DNA of 64,000 nucleotides from Acidobacteriota bacterium. Its GTDB lineage: Bacteria > Acidobacteriota > Vicinamibacteria > Vicinamibacterales > SCN-69-37. The position numbers were made by a program, and so were the translations under genes. Positions 8,683 through 17,357 of this stretch are shown here, in pieces; position 1 is the stretch's first letter, and each line of letters starts with the position of its first letter. The stretch is taken from contig JADJUS010000004.1 of assembly GCA_016716905.1 (NCBI GenBank), forward strand, positions 62,001 through 126,000, read 5' to 3'. The notes under the pieces are model-generated. The model did not search any database, was not told the origin of the DNA, and saw nothing but the letters and a program-made list of their open reading frames with translations.

Positions 8683-9676
8683 GTCCCTCATCTTACGCAC
8701 GATCGACGCCCACACAGCAGGCGAACCGCTGAGGCTGGTCACCCACGGGTGGCCCGCGCCTGAGGGCGCCACGATGCTGGAACGGCGGGCCTGGGCTCGG
8801 GAGCATCAGGACCATCTGCGAAGGGTGCTCATGTTCGAACCGCGCGGCCATGCGGATATGTACGGAGCGCTGCTGACCGAGCCTGAGCGCGCGGATTCGG
8901 ACGTCGGCGTCCTGTTCATGCACAACGAGGGCTACAGCACCATGTGCGGCCACGGCATCGTCGCGGTCACGACCATCGCGTTTGAGCGGTCGCTTGTGAC
9001 CCATGCTGATGGCCGGCGGACTCTGGTGTTTGACGCGCCGGCAGGGCAGATTCGGGCGCGCGCACACATGGATGGGTCGCGCGTCACGCAAGTGTCGTTC
9101 GTCAATGTGTCGTCGTTTGTGCTCGCGGCGGGTCTGGTCGTGCGCGTGGGGAACCGGGACGTTCGGGTGGACGTGGCGTTTGGCGGTGCCTTCTACGCGG
9201 TAGTGGATGCGGAAAGCGTCGGGCTGGCCGTGGTCCGCGAACGGCTTGGCGATCTCAAGACCGTGGGCATGGCCATCGCGCGCGAGGTGGAGCGCGTGAT
9301 CACCGTGGTGCACCCGCTCGAGCCTGGCCTGACTGGAATCTACGGCACGATCTTCACAGGGCCGCCTACCGTGGCCGACGCCCACCTGCGCAACGTGACG
9401 GTGTTTGCGGACCACGAGGTCGATCGATCCCCCTGCGGCACCGGGACATGTGCTGTGCTTGCGGTGCTGGATGCGATGGGCCTGACCGACGACAGCGTGC
9501 CCTTCGTGCACGAGAGCATCATCGGCACCACGTTCAGCGCCCGCGTGTTGTCCAGGACGACGGTCGGCGACTACGCGGCGATCGTTCCCGAACTCACCGG
9601 CGCGGCGTCAATCACCGGCGAGCACACGTTCATCGTCGAACCGGGCGACGTAGTGCCGGAAGGCTTTCGGTTATGA
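8681..9676 (+). CDS. Proline racemase / hydroxyproline 2-epimerase family protein
   Basis: 331 aa. The two catalytic cysteines of racemase/epimerase members are present: STMCGHGI (Cys about 89) and DRSPCGTGTC (Cys about 252). Dehydratase members of the family have Ser or Thr at one site, so epimerase or racemase activity fits better than trans-3-hydroxyproline dehydratase. ATG 8681 overlaps the divergent reductase ATG; an in-frame ATG at 8636 would extend it 15 residues. The stop lies 4 nt from the convergent lipoprotein stop. Confidence 0.88.
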   Translation: MSLILRTIDAHTAGEPLRLVTHGWPAPEGATMLERRAWAREHQDHLRRVLMFEPRGHADMYGALLTEPERADSDVGVLFMHNEGYSTMCGHGIVAVTTIAFERSLVTHADGRRTLVFDAPAGQIRARAHMDGSRVTQVSFVNVSSFVLAAGLVVRVGNRDVRVDVAFGGAFYAVVDAESVGLAVVRERLGDLKTVGMAIAREVERVITVVHPLEPGLTGIYGTIFTGPPTVADAHLRNVTVFADHEVDRSPCGTGTCAVLAVLDAMGLTDDSVPFVHESIIGTTFSARVLSRTTVGDYAAIVPELTGAASITGEHTFIVEPGDVVPEGFRL

Positions 9677-9680
9677 GGCG

Positions 9681-10241
9681 TTACCGAAGCCGAGACGTAT
9701 CGACGGCTTCGGCGAGGGTGCGCATCGGCTGAGCATCTGACAGTCCTGCGCCCGCGACGTTGATGATGTAGCGCCGGCGGATGAGCACGCTGAGTTCGCC
9801 GAGCTTGTCCACGGTGTTCCATGACTCAACGGCCGGGAACGTGGCGACGGTGGTGCCTTTGAAGTAGCCGTTCTCGACCGTGCGGCTCGTGCTTGTGCCG
9901 GCCATGTGTTCAAGTGATTCAATCGACCGTTCGTCGCCGCCGGTATCCGCTATCTCCAGACTGAGTGTCTCCGCGCCGCGCGTGAACGTGACCTGCACAT
10001 GAGTGGAGCGCGAGGGGGCCGGGCCTTCCTGTGCCGTGATCTCGCCGCGTGTCCAGCCGGTAAACTGGGGCACCGACGCCCGCAGGTCCTGCAGTGAGAC
10101 CAGTGTCACCGCAGGCGCACTCGGAGTCTGCGCGGGTGCAGCGGGCACCGGCGCGGGAGTGGCCTCCTGGCCGCTGCCACACGCCACCATAACGGTGGCA
10201 ATAGCGGCCACCGTGAACGCCCTCTGCACTCCGTGAATCAC
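9681..10241 (-). CDS. Lipoprotein, paralogue of the adjacent upstream gene
   Basis: 186 aa, GTG start at 10241 overlapping the previous stop by 4 nt. Signal peptide with lipobox VMVAC, Pro/Ala linker, then a domain sharing GWTRGEIT, NGYFKGTTV and a C-terminal ELSVLIRRRYIINVAGAG segment with the next gene. Function not recognised. Co-transcribed with its paralogue. Confidence 0.75.
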   Translation of the reverse strand: MIHGVQRAFTVAAIATVMVACGSGQEATPAPVPAAPAQTPSAPAVTLVSLQDLRASVPQFTGWTRGEITAQEGPAPSRSTHVQVTFTRGAETLSLEIADTGGDERSIESLEHMAGTSTSRTVENGYFKGTTVATFPAVESWNTVDKLGELSVLIRRRYIINVAGAGLSDAQPMRTLAEAVDTSRLR

Positions 10242-10885
10242 TTCGCGGCCGTCAGCTTGGTGAAGTCCATCTGCTCCAGCACGGCACGCACCGGTTCGAT
10301 GCCTGCGCCCTGGGATCCACGCCCCGTGACGATGAACCGTTTGCCGACCACGACCGTGAGTTCGGCGGACTGGTTCTTCGTGTTGACATCTTCGAAGGCG
10401 GGTTCACCTTTGACCGAAGTGCCCTTCTTGTAGCCGTCCGAAGAGCGCTCGCTGAAGTTGGAGGAGAGGAACATCGAGAACGGGACGAACAGCATCTGGG
10501 CCAGCGCGGCATCAACGACCTCCACTTTGATCCTCGCATCGTCCTTCCGATAGCTCGCCTCGGACTGCGAGATTGACATGGGGAAGGTCGAGGTGGAGCC
10601 GGTGATTTCGCCACGCGTCCAGCCGCTGACTTCCGGGAAGGCCTCGCCGAGTTTTTCGAACGGCAACACCTCGACCTTGCCGCCGGCGCCACTGGCTCCC
10701 TGCGCCATCTGCTCCAGGCCCTTGGTCATGGCTGCGGCGCCCGCCGCCATCTGATCCGCGCCCGCTTTGGTGGCGTCGGCGATCGCCTGAGCCGTCTTCT
10801 CGGCCTGTTCCTGTTCCGCGCTTTTGCCGCACGCTGCGCCGGCCATTGCAAATACGAGGATGCCTGCTGTGAGTTGCTGTTTCAT
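10238..10885 (-). CDS. Lipoprotein with Ala-rich helical linker and shared GWTRGEIT domain
   Basis: 215 aa from the ATG at 10885, which begins a clean signal peptide with lipobox AGAAC. Residues about 20-65 are an Ala/Glu/Gln-rich helix, probably coiled coil. The C-terminal domain is paralogous to the following gene: GWTRGEITGS, DGYKKGTSV and ELTVVVGKRFIVTGRGS align with its GWTRGEITAQ, NGYFKGTTV and ELSVLIRRRYIINVAG. No known function. Confidence 0.75.
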   Translation of the reverse strand: MKQQLTAGILVFAMAGAACGKSAEQEQAEKTAQAIADATKAGADQMAAGAAAMTKGLEQMAQGASGAGGKVEVLPFEKLGEAFPEVSGWTRGEITGSTSTFPMSISQSEASYRKDDARIKVEVVDAALAQMLFVPFSMFLSSNFSERSSDGYKKGTSVKGEPAFEDVNTKNQSAELTVVVGKRFIVTGRGSQGAGIEPVRAVLEQMDFTKLTAAK

Positions 10886-10910
10886 ATGTCCTCCGGGGAA
10901 TGGGAACCGT

Positions 10911-12218
10911 TCAGCCAAAAGGCTGGTCAATGGCAACGCTCTGCTTGGTAAAGAACTTCGGGCCGGCTTCAGTCATGTAAAGACAATCTTCCAGCCGGAT
11001 GCCGAACTCTCCGTAGATCGCCACGGTGGGTTCGTCGCTGAAACACATGCCCGGCGCGAGCGGCGTCTTGTTGCCGAGCACGAAGTTCGTCCATTCGTGC
11101 CCTTCCATGCCGATGCCGTGCCCCGTGCGGTGGGGCAGGCCCGGCACCTTGTAGCCCGGCCCGAAGCCCGCGTCGACGATGACCTTGCGAGCCGCGATAT
11201 CCACGTTCTCGCACGGCGCGCCAATCACCGCGGCAGCGAAACCGGCGTCCTGAGCGCGCTTCTCCAGGTTCCAAATCTCGATTTGGCGCGGCGTGGGTTT
11301 GCCCATCACGATGGTGCGGGTGATGTCAGAGGCGTAGCCTTCCAGGTTCATGCCGCCGTCGACCATGACGACGTCGCCTTCCTTGAGCGTCTGCGGCGTG
11401 GCGCTGCCGTGCGGAAACGCCGTGTAGATGCCGAACTGCGCACTTGCGCCGCCCGTGTATCCGAGCGCCTTGAACGCCGCGGCAATGTTGCCGCTCAACT
11501 CGCCTTGCGTGATGCCCGGCCGAATGGTGGTAAACGCGGCGCGGTATGCCGCAATAGTCACGTCGTTGGCGCGCTGCATCAGCGCGATCTCGGCCGCGGT
11601 CTTGTACATCCGGCATCCGGCGGTCACCGGCGTGGCGTCAGCCAACTCCAGCGAGGATGCTTTTCGAATGCCGTCGGCAATGAAGAACCGCACTCGTTCT
11701 TCGATGCCGATGCGGCCGTGACGCACGCCGCGATCCTTGACGATGTCGGCGATGAGTTTGTAGGGGCTTTCGTCTTCCTGCCAGACGCGCACGTCATTGC
11801 CGAACGTGATCAGCTCGCGTGCCCGGTCTTCCTCGAATCCAGGACACACGTAGGCCAGTTCGCCCTTGGCGGGAATGACGACGCCGAAGGTGCGTTCGCT
11901 CTGGCCCCATCGCATATTCGCAAAGTAGGCACAGGTCGTGGTGCCCTCCATGAAGATGGCGTCCAGCTTCTGCTCGGCCATCAGCTTCTGGGCTTTGGCG
12001 ATCCGCGCCCGCCGCTCGTCGTCGCCAATCGGCACGACGCCGGCCGTCATGGGCGTCAGGCCCTTGAGAAACGCGGGCGTGTCGGCGGCGGCAGCGGCCG
12101 GCGCGGGGTCAGGTGCGCCGGCACATCCGGCCGCGAGCGCACCCGCGCCCAGGGCGCTCGTTGAAAGAAATTGGCGGCGAGAAAGGGGGACGGGTGTGTT
12201 TTCCACAGAAAACCTCAT
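10911..12218 (-). CDS. Tat-exported M24 family aminopeptidase (Xaa-Pro type)
   Basis: 435 aa metallopeptidase of the creatinase/prolidase fold. Dinuclear metal ligands are visible: D287 and D298 (MVDGGMNLEGYASDIT), H367 in the HRTGHGIG motif, E396 (DEPTV) and E410 (RLED). The N-terminus carries a twin-arginine signal, SRRQFLSTSALGAGALAAGC, with a lipobox Cys, so it is probably an exported lipoprotein. The start codon and first 11 residues are encoded by the left arm of the long palindrome at 12185-12300; no other plausible start precedes the RR motif. No strong ribosome site is seen. Confidence 0.88.
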   Translation of the reverse strand: MRFSVENTPVPLSRRQFLSTSALGAGALAAGCAGAPDPAPAAAAADTPAFLKGLTPMTAGVVPIGDDERRARIAKAQKLMAEQKLDAIFMEGTTTCAYFANMRWGQSERTFGVVIPAKGELAYVCPGFEEDRARELITFGNDVRVWQEDESPYKLIADIVKDRGVRHGRIGIEERVRFFIADGIRKASSLELADATPVTAGCRMYKTAAEIALMQRANDVTIAAYRAAFTTIRPGITQGELSGNIAAAFKALGYTGGASAQFGIYTAFPHGSATPQTLKEGDVVMVDGGMNLEGYASDITRTIVMGKPTPRQIEIWNLEKRAQDAGFAAAVIGAPCENVDIAARKVIVDAGFGPGYKVPGLPHRTGHGIGMEGHEWTNFVLGNKTPLAPGMCFSDEPTVAIYGEFGIRLEDCLYMTEAGPKFFTKQSVAIDQPFG

Positions 12219-12300
12219 TTGAGGGACAGGTCTCAGCGGGAAGTTTATCTGAGACCTGTCCCCGAATTGAGGTTTTCTGTGGATAACACACCCGTCCCCC
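12185..12300. repeat. Long palindrome P1: 52-bp arms, 12-nt loop
   Basis: Arms at 12185-12236 and 12249-12300 pair at 48 of 52 positions around a 12-nt loop (CGGGAAGTTTAT). Outer ends are GGGGGACGGGTGTG and its complement. The right arm ends on the first base of the VWFA stop codon; the left arm encodes the first residues of the M24 peptidase. It shares its outer module with P4 at 56829-56956. Confidence 0.9.
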
Positions 12301-13181
12301 TATTTGGCAACGTAGGACTTGCGGGCGCGGGCGGTGAGGCCGGGTTTGGAGAGGCGCACTTCGAGTTTGTGCGCTTTTCCGTCCATTGCCGTGGGCGAGA
12401 ATCCCAGCACGTACTGGCTGTGCAACTCCGCAATCACTCGCGTGAACGTGGAGTTGAGCTCAGCTGATTTCTTCAGCTCAAAGAATCCGCCGCCCGTTTC
12501 CGCCGCCAGTCGTCTGAATGCGCCGCCGGGCCGCGAAAGCGTCCATCGCTCACCGTTGTGGTAATACGACTCAATGCCCAGCGTGTAGATCATCACGTCT
12601 TCGCGCTGCGCACGCTCGAGGATGTCCCCGTTGCTGCGGCTGCTCGCGCCGAGGTCGTCTCCGTCGGTCAGCACCACCACCACCCGGCGTCCCAGGGCGT
12701 CGGTCAGCTGATCCATCGCGGCATCAACCCCGTCCCACAGCCGCGTGGAGTTGCCCCGCGTCATGTTGTTGCGGATATAACTGACCAGGCTGTCGCGATC
12801 GTTCGTGAGGCTCGGGCTGAACTGGATCTTGGAATTGAAGAACCCAACCACGGTCTTGTCTTCCGGCGCGAGCCGAATCACAAACTGCACCGCTGCATCC
12901 TGCATGAAGGGAAGGTTCATCTCCATGCTGATGCTCGAGTCCAGCGTCAACGCGGCAGAGAATGGAATGGGCTTGTTGTCGAAAATCGTTACGGCCTGTT
13001 TCTTGCCGTTGTCGTAGATTTCGAAGTCGGATTGCTCCAGGCCGGGCACCAGGCGCCCATCCTCATCAAACACCGTGGCGTATACCGGAACCGTGCGCGT
13101 ACCCGACTTGAAGGTCGGCTGCTGTTGAACGCCCCCGGTGAGGACTCCGACGACCGCGACGATGAGAGGAAGACGGGTCAT
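12300..13181 (-). CDS. VWFA-related acidobacterial domain protein 1
   Basis: 293 aa secreted protein. N-terminal signal, then a short beta-rich segment (RTVPVYATVFDEDGRLV), then a von Willebrand A domain. The MIDAS site reads DSSIS (81-85), with VVVLTDGDD further on. C-terminal segment ELHSQYVLGFSP is typical of the acidobacterial VWFA family. ATG overlaps the stop of the upstream paralogue by 4 nt. Probably binds a protein ligand through a divalent metal; the target is unknown. Confidence 0.88.
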   Translation of the reverse strand: MTRLPLIVAVVGVLTGGVQQQPTFKSGTRTVPVYATVFDEDGRLVPGLEQSDFEIYDNGKKQAVTIFDNKPIPFSAALTLDSSISMEMNLPFMQDAAVQFVIRLAPEDKTVVGFFNSKIQFSPSLTNDRDSLVSYIRNNMTRGNSTRLWDGVDAAMDQLTDALGRRVVVVLTDGDDLGASSRSNGDILERAQREDVMIYTLGIESYYHNGERWTLSRPGGAFRRLAAETGGGFFELKKSAELNSTFTRVIAELHSQYVLGFSPTAMDGKAHKLEVRLSKPGLTARARKSYVAK

Positions 13182-14065
13182 TTGGCCACGTAGCTCTTTC
13201 TGGCGCGGGCCACCAGGCCCGGCCGGTTGATCCTAACCTCAAGCTTGTGGACCTTGCCGTCCACCGCAAGCGGCGTGAAACCCAGGACGTATTGGCTGTG
13301 CAGCTCCGCCGCCACTCGTGTGAACGTCGAATTCAACTCGTCGGCGCGGGTCAACTCAAAGTACCCTCCGCCCGTCTCCTCAGCGACCTTGCGCAGCCCG
13401 GCGTCGGGGCGCGTGACCCCCTGGCCGCGCATCCGCGACCGCAGGCCGATCGCATAGATCAGGAACTCTTCGTTTCGGGCCCGCGCCAGGATGTCGCCCT
13501 GATCAAGGCGGCTCCAGTTATCCGCGCCGTCGGTGAAGACCAGCACCACCCGTCGGCCCTCGATGTCCTTGAGCGCCTCCATCCCGACGTCGGTCGCATC
13601 CCACAGCGCGGTCGGATTCCCGTACTGGATGTCATCCCGCAGGATGCGCACCAGCTCGTCGCGATCATTCGTGAATCCCGGAGGGGCCACCCGAATCTTG
13701 TCGCTGAAACTCCCGATACGGGCCTTGTCCGCGGGCAGCAGTCGAATGGCGAATTGCGTCGCTGCCTGCTTCAACAGATCCAGATTCATCGTCATGCTTC
13801 CGCTCGTGTCGAGCATGACAACAACGCTGATCGGCTGGATGGAGTTCTCGAAGAGCGAGATGGCCACCTTCTTGCCGTTGTCCCAGATCTCGAAGTCGCC
13901 CTGCTCCAGGTCAGGCACCAGTCGCCCCGTGGCGTCGGTGACTGTGGCGTAGACCGGAACCGTGCGGGTGGCCGACCGGAATGTCGGTTGCTGCTGGCCG
14001 TACGTCGCTGCGGCGCACAGGCCGAGCGCAGCGGCCGTCATCCAAAGAGGTCGCCGAGGGCCCAT
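13178..14065 (-). CDS. VWFA-related acidobacterial domain protein 2
   Basis: 295 aa paralogue of the downstream gene with the same order: signal peptide, TVPVYATVTDATGRLV segment, VWFA domain with a canonical MIDAS DTSGS (86-90), VLVFTDGAD, and C-terminal ELHSQYVLGFTP. The two proteins share most sequence blocks, so this is a tandem duplication. First gene of the pair, divergent from the HAD gene 33 nt away. Confidence 0.9.
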   Translation of the reverse strand: MGPRRPLWMTAAALGLCAAATYGQQQPTFRSATRTVPVYATVTDATGRLVPDLEQGDFEIWDNGKKVAISLFENSIQPISVVVMLDTSGSMTMNLDLLKQAATQFAIRLLPADKARIGSFSDKIRVAPPGFTNDRDELVRILRDDIQYGNPTALWDATDVGMEALKDIEGRRVVLVFTDGADNWSRLDQGDILARARNEEFLIYAIGLRSRMRGQGVTRPDAGLRKVAEETGGGYFELTRADELNSTFTRVAAELHSQYVLGFTPLAVDGKVHKLEVRINRPGLVARARKSYVAK

Positions 14066-14098
14066 ACAGGTATCCTAAGCAAAAATGAGGCCGGGCAC

Positions 14099-14761
14099 AT
14101 GGCACTTGTAGTTTTTGATCTTGACGGCACACTCGTGGACTCGCGGCAGGATCTGGCCGACAGCACCAACGCCGTCCTTGAATCGTTCGGCGCGCCGCCA
14201 CTCCCGCTCGACCGCGTGGTGATGATGGTGGGCGAAGGCGCGCGAATCCTCGTGCAACGAGCGCTTGCAGCTGCTGGTCTGGACGCGGACCTGGACGACG
14301 CATTGGGCCGGTTTCACGCTCACTACCGGACCCGGTTGCTGGCCACCACCCGGCCCTATCCCGGGATAGACGACATGCTGGAACAGACGGCGGGCGTGGC
14401 CACACTGGCCGTGTTGACCAACAAGCCCCTCGCCCCGTCACAGCTGTTGCTTGAGGCGTTCGGCTGGTCCCCGCTCTTTCTCTCAGTGATCGGCGGCGAC
14501 AGCGCCTTTGGACGCAAGCCCGATCCGTCGGGCCTGCAGCATCTGATGGCGCTGGCGGATGCTACCCCCGAGTCCACCCTGCTCGTGGGGGACTCGATGG
14601 TGGACGTTGAAACTGCGCGGCGCGCGGGCGCCGGCATTTGCGTGGCTCAATACGGCTTCGGCAACGCTCGTGGCGACCTCCACCTGCGCGGGGACGAGTG
14701 GATTGCCGAGACCGGCCACGAGATTGGGCAGGTCATTCGGGCGTGGCGCGCTGGTTCCTGA
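14099..14761 (+). CDS. gph: HAD family phosphatase, phosphoglycolate-phosphatase-like
   Basis: 220 aa, the usual size for Gph/PGP. HAD motifs: DLDGTLVDS (nucleophile and acid Asp near the N-terminus), LTNKP (motif II), KPDPSGL (motif III Lys) and VGDSMVDVETARRAG (motif IV). Likely removes phosphate from 2-phosphoglycolate or a similar small phosphate ester in the cytoplasm. ATG 14099 precedes the strand leading into the DxD motif; TGAGG lies about 10 nt upstream. The substrate is a family inference. Confidence 0.85.
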   Translation: MALVVFDLDGTLVDSRQDLADSTNAVLESFGAPPLPLDRVVMMVGEGARILVQRALAAAGLDADLDDALGRFHAHYRTRLLATTRPYPGIDDMLEQTAGVATLAVLTNKPLAPSQLLLEAFGWSPLFLSVIGGDSAFGRKPDPSGLQHLMALADATPESTLLVGDSMVDVETARRAGAGICVAQYGFGNARGDLHLRGDEWIAETGHEIGQVIRAWRAGS

Positions 14762-14766
14762 CGCAG

Positions 14767-14790
14767 CTCGGGCTGTTCCTCAAGCCCGAG
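14767..14790. repeat. 24-nt hairpin repeat, copy 1
   Basis: CTCGGGCT and AGCCCGAG form a perfect 8-bp stem around an 8-nt loop, 6 nt after the HAD stop. The same 24 nt recur at 22209-22232. There is no T-run, so it may be a REP-like element rather than a terminator. Confidence 0.75.
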
Positions 14791-14796
14791 CATGTC

Positions 14797-14820
14797 CTCG
14801 GCCTTGAGTAGCAGGCCGAG
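14797..14820. repeat. Second 24-nt hairpin
   Basis: CTCGGCCT and AGGCCGAG form an 8-bp stem around TGAGTAGC. Same geometry as the hairpin 6 nt upstream but different sequence. Confidence 0.65.
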
Positions 14821-14851
14821 CTACGTACGGTCCCTGATAGAATCAGAGGCG

Positions 14852-15376
14852 ATGCGACGCCAAATTCTCGCGGGACTCTCGATTGCCGTGGCCCTCGTCA
14901 TGCTCGCCTCCAAGGTAGGCGCGCAGCAATCAGTCAACACGAAGCCTCCGGTTGGCAAGCCCGCCGTCACCAAGTCGGGCTACATGTTCCTGGACTTCTG
15001 GTTCCTGGCCGGATACGACTACAACCCGTCGGACCCCTTCGACCCATCACCCAAGCAGGTCAAGAACACCATTCCCGCCACCATCCTCTCGCTGCAGGGC
15101 AAGAAGGTGGAGATCTACGGCAACATCCTGCCGCTCGACTACGACAGCTCCGGCACGTCCACTTTCATCCTCAACGCCAGCGTCGATGCCTGCGGCTTCG
15201 GCGGGGTGCCCCGCATCAACGAGTGGATTTATGTCTCGATGAAGCCGGGCCAGAAAGCCAAGACGTACGGCGCGGGCTACGAAATTCTCGTGCGCGGCAC
15301 CTTCAGCATTGCAGAAGAGGTGGAGAAGGGTCGCATCGTAGGCCTCTACTCCATCGTCGCCGACAGCGTGCAGTGA
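14852..15376 (+). CDS. Small secreted protein preceding an ABC transporter
   Basis: 174 aa from ATG 14852, with a signal peptide ending VGA-QQ. The mature part contains SGYMFLDFWFLAGYDYNPSDP, GKKVEIYGNILPLDY and a lone Cys (SVDACGFGGVPR). I do not recognise the family. The following ATPase starts inside its stop codon (GTGA), so the three genes form one operon and this may be the extracytoplasmic partner of the transporter. Confidence 0.75.
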   Translation: MRRQILAGLSIAVALVMLASKVGAQQSVNTKPPVGKPAVTKSGYMFLDFWFLAGYDYNPSDPFDPSPKQVKNTIPATILSLQGKKVEIYGNILPLDYDSSGTSTFILNASVDACGFGGVPRINEWIYVSMKPGQKAKTYGAGYEILVRGTFSIAEEVEKGRIVGLYSIVADSVQ

Positions 15377-16083
15377 CCACCACGCCGCTGCTCGACGTCA
15401 CGGGCCTGCAGAAGAGCTTTCTCTCGCCAGAGGGCGAATCCACACTGATTGTGGATGTGCCGCAGTTCCAGCTGGCCGAGGGAGAGCAGGTGGCCGTCCG
15501 CGGCGCCAGTGGTTCCGGCAAAACCACATTCCTGAATCTCATCGCCGGCATTCTCCAAGCCGACAAGGGCACCATCGTGCTCGCCGGGCAGACGATGACG
15601 TCGTTGTCTGAGAGTGGCCGCGATCGAGTGCGTGCGAAGACGATCGGGTACGTCTTTCAGAACTTCAACCTCCTCCAGGGCTACACCGCGATTGAAAACG
15701 TGATGCTCGGCATGCTGTTTGGCTCCGGCGTTGACCGCACGAGAGCGCAGCAACTGCTGGAACGTGTGGGCCTCTCACATCGTGTCAACTACCGTCCCTC
15801 GCAGTTGTCGATTGGCCAGCAGCAGCGAGTGGCCGTGGCGCGCGCCCTGGCGAATCGTCCCAAGCTCGTGCTGGCCGATGAACCCACCGGCAACCTGGAC
15901 CAGCGCCACGCGGGCGAAGCGCTCGAACTGATTCGCGAAGCCTGCAGGGAGAATGGCGCAGCCCTGCTGCTCGTCAGTCACGACCCGGCCGTCCTCGCAC
16001 TGTTCGACCGGTCCGAGGATTTGGCGGACCTCAATCAGGCCGCCGCCGCGCACGCCGTCTCGGCATCGGGGGGACACCGATGA
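15373..16083 (+). CDS. ABC transporter ATP-binding protein (LolD/MacB class)
   Basis: 236 aa, GTG start overlapping the previous stop. Walker A GASGSGKTT, Q-loop YVFQNFN, signature LSIGQQQRVAVARAL, Walker B LVLADEPTGNLD and H-loop SHDP are all present. Gly in the usual LSGGQ motif is replaced by Ile-Gly (LSIGQ). Pairs with the FtsX-type permease that overlaps its stop by 4 nt. Class suggests lipoprotein, lipid or peptide handling at the inner membrane. Confidence 0.92.
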   Translation: MTTTPLLDVTGLQKSFLSPEGESTLIVDVPQFQLAEGEQVAVRGASGSGKTTFLNLIAGILQADKGTIVLAGQTMTSLSESGRDRVRAKTIGYVFQNFNLLQGYTAIENVMLGMLFGSGVDRTRAQQLLERVGLSHRVNYRPSQLSIGQQQRVAVARALANRPKLVLADEPTGNLDQRHAGEALELIREACRENGAALLLVSHDPAVLALFDRSEDLADLNQAAAAHAVSASGGHR

Positions 16084-17333
16084 ACCTCATGTCTCTCGTG
16101 CGGCGCAGTCTGCGACAGCACGCCTTGTCGTCGTTTGTCACGATCGTGTCGGTGGGCCTGGCGGCCGGCCTCACCATGTCGGTGTTTGCCATCAACGCCC
16201 AGACCTACGATGCGTTCACTGGTGGCAAGGTTGGATTTGATGCGGTGCTCGGCGCACGTGGAAGCCAACTCCAGCTCGTACTCAACACCGTGTTTCACCT
16301 CGAGACGTCGCCGGGGAACATCCCCTGGTCGCTCTACAAGGAAATTTCCGAAGACCCGCGCGTGACATTGGCCATTCCTTACGCGGTGGGCGACAACTAC
16401 CAGGGCTACCGCATTGTCGGTACCACACAGGAGATGTTCACGAAGTTCACCTACCGCGAAGGACAGGGCTTTGTGCTCGAACCCGGCGGCCGGGTGTTTG
16501 ACGAGTCGAAGAAGGAAGCGATTCTCGGGAACTACGTCGCGGAAAAGCTCGGGATGACCGTCGGGTCCACGTTCACGCCGTATCACGGCCTTCAATTCAG
16601 TGAACGCGAAAAGCACCAGGATGAATACACAGTCGTGGCGATCATGGAGCCCACAAACGGCCCATCCGATCGCGTCGTGTGGATTCCCATCGAAGGCATC
16701 TATCGCATGTCGGGCCACGTGCTGCGCGGTGCGGGCAAGCCCATGCGCGCTCGGCCCGGCGAGGTCATCGCCGAGGAGAACCTCGAAGTCAGCGCCGTGA
16801 TGCTGAAGTTGCGCAACCCGCAGGCTGGGTTTCTGCTCAACGGCCAGATCAACCAGCAGGGCAAGGTGGCCACGCTCGCGTGGCCCATCGCTCGCGTGAT
16901 GGCGGAGCTCTTCGATCGCATCGGCTGGGTCAGCCGCATTCTGACGATGGTGGCGTATCTGATTGTGGTGGTGGCGGCCGGTTCGATTCTGGCGAGCATC
17001 TACAACACGATGAACGAGCGGCGGCGCGAGTTCGCCATTCTGCGCGCCCTCGGCGCCAGGCGCTCAACCGTGTTCTCAGCTATCGTTCTTGAGGCGTCCA
17101 CCATCACCACGATTGGCGCGCTTCTGGGATTCCTCGTGTACGGCGCCATCCTCGCCGCAGCGTTTGTCATCGTCCGCGCGCAGACCGGCGTCGTCCTCGA
17201 CGCGTTCAGATTCGACCACGCCCTGTGGATGACGCCCGTCGGGATGATTCTGCTGGGTGCCCTTGCCGGCCTCGTGCCGGCGTTCAAGGCCTATCGCACG
17301 GACGTCGCGTCCAACCTGACGCCGCTGTCGTAA
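16080..17333 (+). CDS. ABC transporter permease, FtsX/LolC type
   Basis: 417 aa. One N-terminal helix (about 20-40), a large periplasmic domain, and three C-terminal helices (about 295-315, 340-370, 385-405), the standard MacB/LolC layout. The coupling segment YNTMNERRREFAILRALGARR follows the second helix. Translationally coupled to the ATPase. With the secreted protein upstream it forms a three-gene export or envelope-remodelling operon. Confidence 0.9.
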   Translation: MNLMSLVRRSLRQHALSSFVTIVSVGLAAGLTMSVFAINAQTYDAFTGGKVGFDAVLGARGSQLQLVLNTVFHLETSPGNIPWSLYKEISEDPRVTLAIPYAVGDNYQGYRIVGTTQEMFTKFTYREGQGFVLEPGGRVFDESKKEAILGNYVAEKLGMTVGSTFTPYHGLQFSEREKHQDEYTVVAIMEPTNGPSDRVVWIPIEGIYRMSGHVLRGAGKPMRARPGEVIAEENLEVSAVMLKLRNPQAGFLLNGQINQQGKVATLAWPIARVMAELFDRIGWVSRILTMVAYLIVVVAAGSILASIYNTMNERRREFAILRALGARRSTVFSAIVLEASTITTIGALLGFLVYGAILAAAFVIVRAQTGVVLDAFRFDHALWMTPVGMILLGALAGLVPAFKAYRTDVASNLTPLS

Positions 17334-17357
17334 GGGTCCAGGGTCCAGAGTCCAGAG
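17334..17357 (+). repeat. GTCCAGG/GTCCAGA 7-mer array
   Basis: Three 7-bp units start on the first base after the permease stop codon. Beyond it, 17358-17480 holds GC-rich inverted segments (GGCGGCCTGAACCTCAAGGCCGCC and related) but no gene. Confidence 0.75.

Noticed and set aside
10824..12164. 446-codon + strand open frame
   Set aside because: It mirrors the M24 peptidase on the other strand; its translation is Arg/His/Ala-rich with no domain.
14767..14820. Rho-independent terminator pair
   Set aside because: Stems are good but no T-run follows, and one hairpin recurs elsewhere, so they are listed as repeats.
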